Shown: positions 33,564 through 35,332 of the stretch, in pieces | Layout: each line of letters opens with the position of its first letter | How positions within the stretch are numbered: the first letter of the stretch is position 1 | Assembly: GCA_919902125.1 (NCBI GenBank) | Contig: CAKKQM010000010.1 | Span: 10,557 to 45,888, forward strand | Direction of reading: 5' to 3' | DNA length: 35,332 nt | Origin: Actinomycetes bacterium | GTDB lineage: Bacteria > Actinomycetota > Actinomycetes > Nanopelagicales > Nanopelagicaceae | Notes under the pieces: generated by a model | What the model saw: the letters and a program-made list of their open reading frames with translations, nothing else | Told to the model about the DNA's origin: nothing | Databases searched by the model: none | Program-made: the position numbers and the translations under genes

Positions 33564-34531
33564 GGAACTCGGCCGACCACGAGAGTTAAGACGACGTTGC
33601 CGATTTTCTGTTCCGTCTCCACATACCGAGTTGCTTCAACAACATCTTCCAGCGGATAGGACCGATCAATAACCGCTCTGTATTTCCCTGCTTCAATTAG
33701 ATCCTTGAGGAAGAGGACATTCGCTTTCGTGTACTTGGGCAGAACGAGCATCACCTTTTTATTGCCGACCCATCGCGTTAGTAAAATCAGAAGCGGAACA
33801 TGCCAGAGAAACCCGGGATCAGTTTCCATGTAGATCCCACCCGACTTCAATGAACGTCGGCATCGCCTAAAAGAGTGCTTACCGACAGCGTCAAAAATTA
33901 CGTCGTAGGTCTGACCGTTCTTGGTGAAATCTTCCTGCATGTAGTCAATGGCATGGTCGGCTCCGAGCGATCTCACGAGTTCGAGGTTCTTACTGTTGCA
34001 GACAGCCGTAACATCGGCATCGAAGTACCTGGCCAGTTGCACAGCTGCAGTTCCGATAGATCCAGAAGCGCCGTAAACGAGAACACTCCGCCCGTTGCGA
34101 AGATCCGCATGCTGCAGACCGGCCAGTGCAAGGATCGCTCCATCGCAGACCGCCGCAGCCTCATCAAAAGCCATGCCGGCCGGCTTTTTTGCCAACGCGG
34201 CGCTCTCATCAAGGCAGATAAATTCTGCGTGTGCCCCAAACCCAGTCATGCCAAAGACGTAGTCGCCCACGGCGAACGTGGTGACTGCCGTTCCGATTCC
34301 TACAACCTCCCCAGCCAACTCCATGCCGAGGATCTTCCGCTTGGGTCGGAGTAGTCCGGTGAAGAGGCGCGTAATGAAAATTTCAGCTCCACGAAGCCCG
34401 CAATCTGTTCGATTGACGGTCGTGGCGTGCACCTTAATAAGTACCTCACTCTCCTTCGGTATCGGCCGCTCAACCTCTTCAACGTGAAGCACATCTGGGC
34501 TTCCGTACTCCCTAAAAACAACCGCTCTCAT
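33560..34531 (-). CDS. Quinone-oxidoreductase-like MDR family protein (second copy)
   Basis: 323 residues from ATG 34531, with GGAAG 8 bases upstream; the frame extends to 34636 but would run into the Nudix gene. Same MDR architecture as its downstream neighbour: MRAVVFREYGSPDVLHVEEV, GMELAGEVVGIGTAV and nucleotide motif VYGASGSIGTAAVQLAR. Zinc-binding Cys residues are absent. A 20-residue aromatic and hydrophobic stretch near residue 250 (FLWHVPLLILLTRWVG) also appears in homologues I would call NAD(P)-dependent alcohol dehydrogenases. It starts 4 bases after the Nudix regulator gene. Confidence 0.88.
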   Translation of the reverse strand: MRAVVFREYGSPDVLHVEEVERPIPKESEVLIKVHATTVNRTDCGLRGAEIFITRLFTGLLRPKRKILGMELAGEVVGIGTAVTTFAVGDYVFGMTGFGAHAEFICLDESAALAKKPAGMAFDEAAAVCDGAILALAGLQHADLRNGRSVLVYGASGSIGTAAVQLARYFDADVTAVCNSKNLELVRSLGADHAIDYMQEDFTKNGQTYDVIFDAVGKHSFRRCRRSLKSGGIYMETDPGFLWHVPLLILLTRWVGNKKVMLVLPKYTKANVLFLKDLIEAGKYRAVIDRSYPLEDVVEATRYVETEQKIGNVVLTLVVGRVP

Positions 34532-34535
34532 CAGT

Positions 34536-35291
34536 TCACTTCCGTTTCTGATTGAGTTGTGGGCGTCGAATCGGTCCGCCGTACTTCCACAACTTTCCGG
34601 CTCGGAACAACTCAGCCGGCTTTCCTCCGGCTGCACCGGGCCGAGCGCGACGTCGAGTCGGGATCACCCAGCCGTTCTCTGCAACTATGCTCCGCCTGAA
34701 GTTCGCTCCATCTAGTTGCACATCCCAGATGGCCTCATACACCGCCCGCAATTCGGCCAGGGTAAAGGTGACACCGACGAAGGCCGTCGCCACACCCGAG
34801 ACCTCGAGTTCGACGCGGACACGCGTGATCGCATCACGCACTATCCGTTCATGATCAAAGGCCAACTCGACTTTTCCGTTGAGCACGTCGGTGACTGGGA
34901 CCAAGCGCGCATCTGCGGCGTCCGACCCAGCAACCACCGCTCCGACTTCACGAAGCACAGCCAAATATGCGACTGTCACGACGTTCATTCGAGGGTCGCG
35001 GCCGGGATCACCATAGGCGCCGAACTGGGTCAATAATCTTGCCGCATCAACACCGGTCTCCTCGGTCAACTCGCGCTTGGCGGCTTCATCCAGCGTTTCA
35101 GTGGGACGTTTGAATCCACCTGGAGTCGCCCACTCACCCTCAAACGGCGCTTGACCACGGCGAACGAGCAGTACGTTCAACTCACCTTCGGACATGGTCA
35201 GGATCACCACATCCACGGTCACTGCGAATGGTGGGAACTGGGAAGGGTCATAGCCGACGAGGGCGTCATCCACTCGTGTTTTAGTCATCAT
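34536..35291 (-). CDS. Nudix-domain regulator, NrtR-like
   Basis: 251 residues. N-terminal Nudix domain (about 20-150) with a complete Nudix box GX5EX7REUXEEXGU: GFKRPTE, then RELTEETGV. C-terminal winged-helix-type part (about 160-235: VTFTLAELRAVYEAIWDVQL, then DGANFRRSIV), the layout of NrtR regulators that sense ADP-ribose-type metabolites and repress NAD or sugar genes. An intact Nudix box means hydrolase activity is possible as well. ATG 35291 lies 7 bases after a TACCGT -10 box. It heads an operon with two NAD(P)H-using oxidoreductases, which it probably controls. G+C is high: 41 of 60 bases in the row starting at 34621. Confidence 0.88.
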   Translation of the reverse strand: MMTKTRVDDALVGYDPSQFPPFAVTVDVVILTMSEGELNVLLVRRGQAPFEGEWATPGGFKRPTETLDEAAKRELTEETGVDAARLLTQFGAYGDPGRDPRMNVVTVAYLAVLREVGAVVAGSDAADARLVPVTDVLNGKVELAFDHERIVRDAITRVRVELEVSGVATAFVGVTFTLAELRAVYEAIWDVQLDGANFRRSIVAENGWVIPTRRRARPGAAGGKPAELFRAGKLWKYGGPIRRPQLNQKRK

Positions 35292-35327
35292 GACTCTTAC
35301 GGTACTTCGAGGTTAGAGTCTTGTCAA
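35292..35327 (-). promoter_or_regulatory. Promoter and inverted-repeat operator of the Nudix-oxidoreductase operon
   Basis: On the minus strand, -35 TTGACA (35322-35327), a 17-bp spacer and -10 TACCGT (35299-35304) lie 7 bases before ATG 35291. An imperfect inverted repeat, GACTCTTA (35292-35299) and TTAGAGTC (35313-35320), with half-sites 21 bp apart centre to centre, covers the -10 and spacer. This geometry fits dimer binding on one DNA face and autorepression by the Nudix regulator. Confidence 0.65.
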
Positions 35328-35332
35328 CCATA

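Overview
The window looks like a chromosome segment of a small-genome, mid-GC actinobacterium, most plausibly of the freshwater Nanopelagicales (acI) type, although the taxon cannot be fixed from sequence alone. Supporting signs are a homodimeric AceE-type pyruvate dehydrogenase E1 next to a DUF3052 gene and an AhpE-like peroxiredoxin (an order also known in mycobacteria), an RNase H/phosphatase fusion beside a C4 zinc-ribbon coiled-coil protein, murA beside a PduO-type adenosyltransferase, GlgE, very short or overlapping gene junctions, and many starts preceded by a TANNNT box only 5-7 bases upstream, as expected for leaderless mRNAs.

Left end (1-3500): a truncated secreted repeat protein, a noncoding gap with 30-bp tandem repeats, and a MarC-family membrane protein. 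Then comes the most unusual part. The RNase P RNA gene (rnpB, minus strand) is complete at 3106-3485, and its 3' end recurs as direct repeats at 1128-1156, 1775-1811 and 2274-2437. The repeats separate three small cassettes: a Phd/RelE toxin-antitoxin pair, an atypical tRNA flanked by strong hairpins, and an MntA/HepT toxin-antitoxin pair. Both toxin genes end at the rnpB 3' terminus or within a few bases of it. I read this as serial insertion of stability cassettes at the rnpB 3' end, with no recombinase visible in the window.

Core region (3500-32430): an MgtC-like membrane protein; histidine degradation (hutG convergent with hutU-hutI-hutH); tldD-tldE; RNase H/phosphatase and zinc-ribbon protein; tRNA-Val(TAC); peroxiredoxin, DUF3052 and divergent aceE; aceE-glgE-glgB tightly coupled, with a GlgE that lacks about 100 residues present in mycobacterial GlgE; MFS permease, YbbN-like protein and DUF4032 kinase-fold protein; AI-2E family permease; alpha/beta hydrolase divergent from an aldehyde dehydrogenase over a symmetric promoter; a small zinc-binding protein; a secreted Lys/Thr/Pro-rich protein; PduO-type cobalamin adenosyltransferase; MurA with Asp in place of the catalytic Cys; and class II fructose bisphosphatase (glpX).

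Right end (32430-35332): beyond a tRNA-like remnant and a terminator lies a minus-strand operon of an NrtR-like Nudix regulator and two zinc-free-type MDR oxidoreductases. It is visibly richer in G+C than the core and has its own consensus-like promoter overlapping an inverted repeat. It looks like an acquired module.
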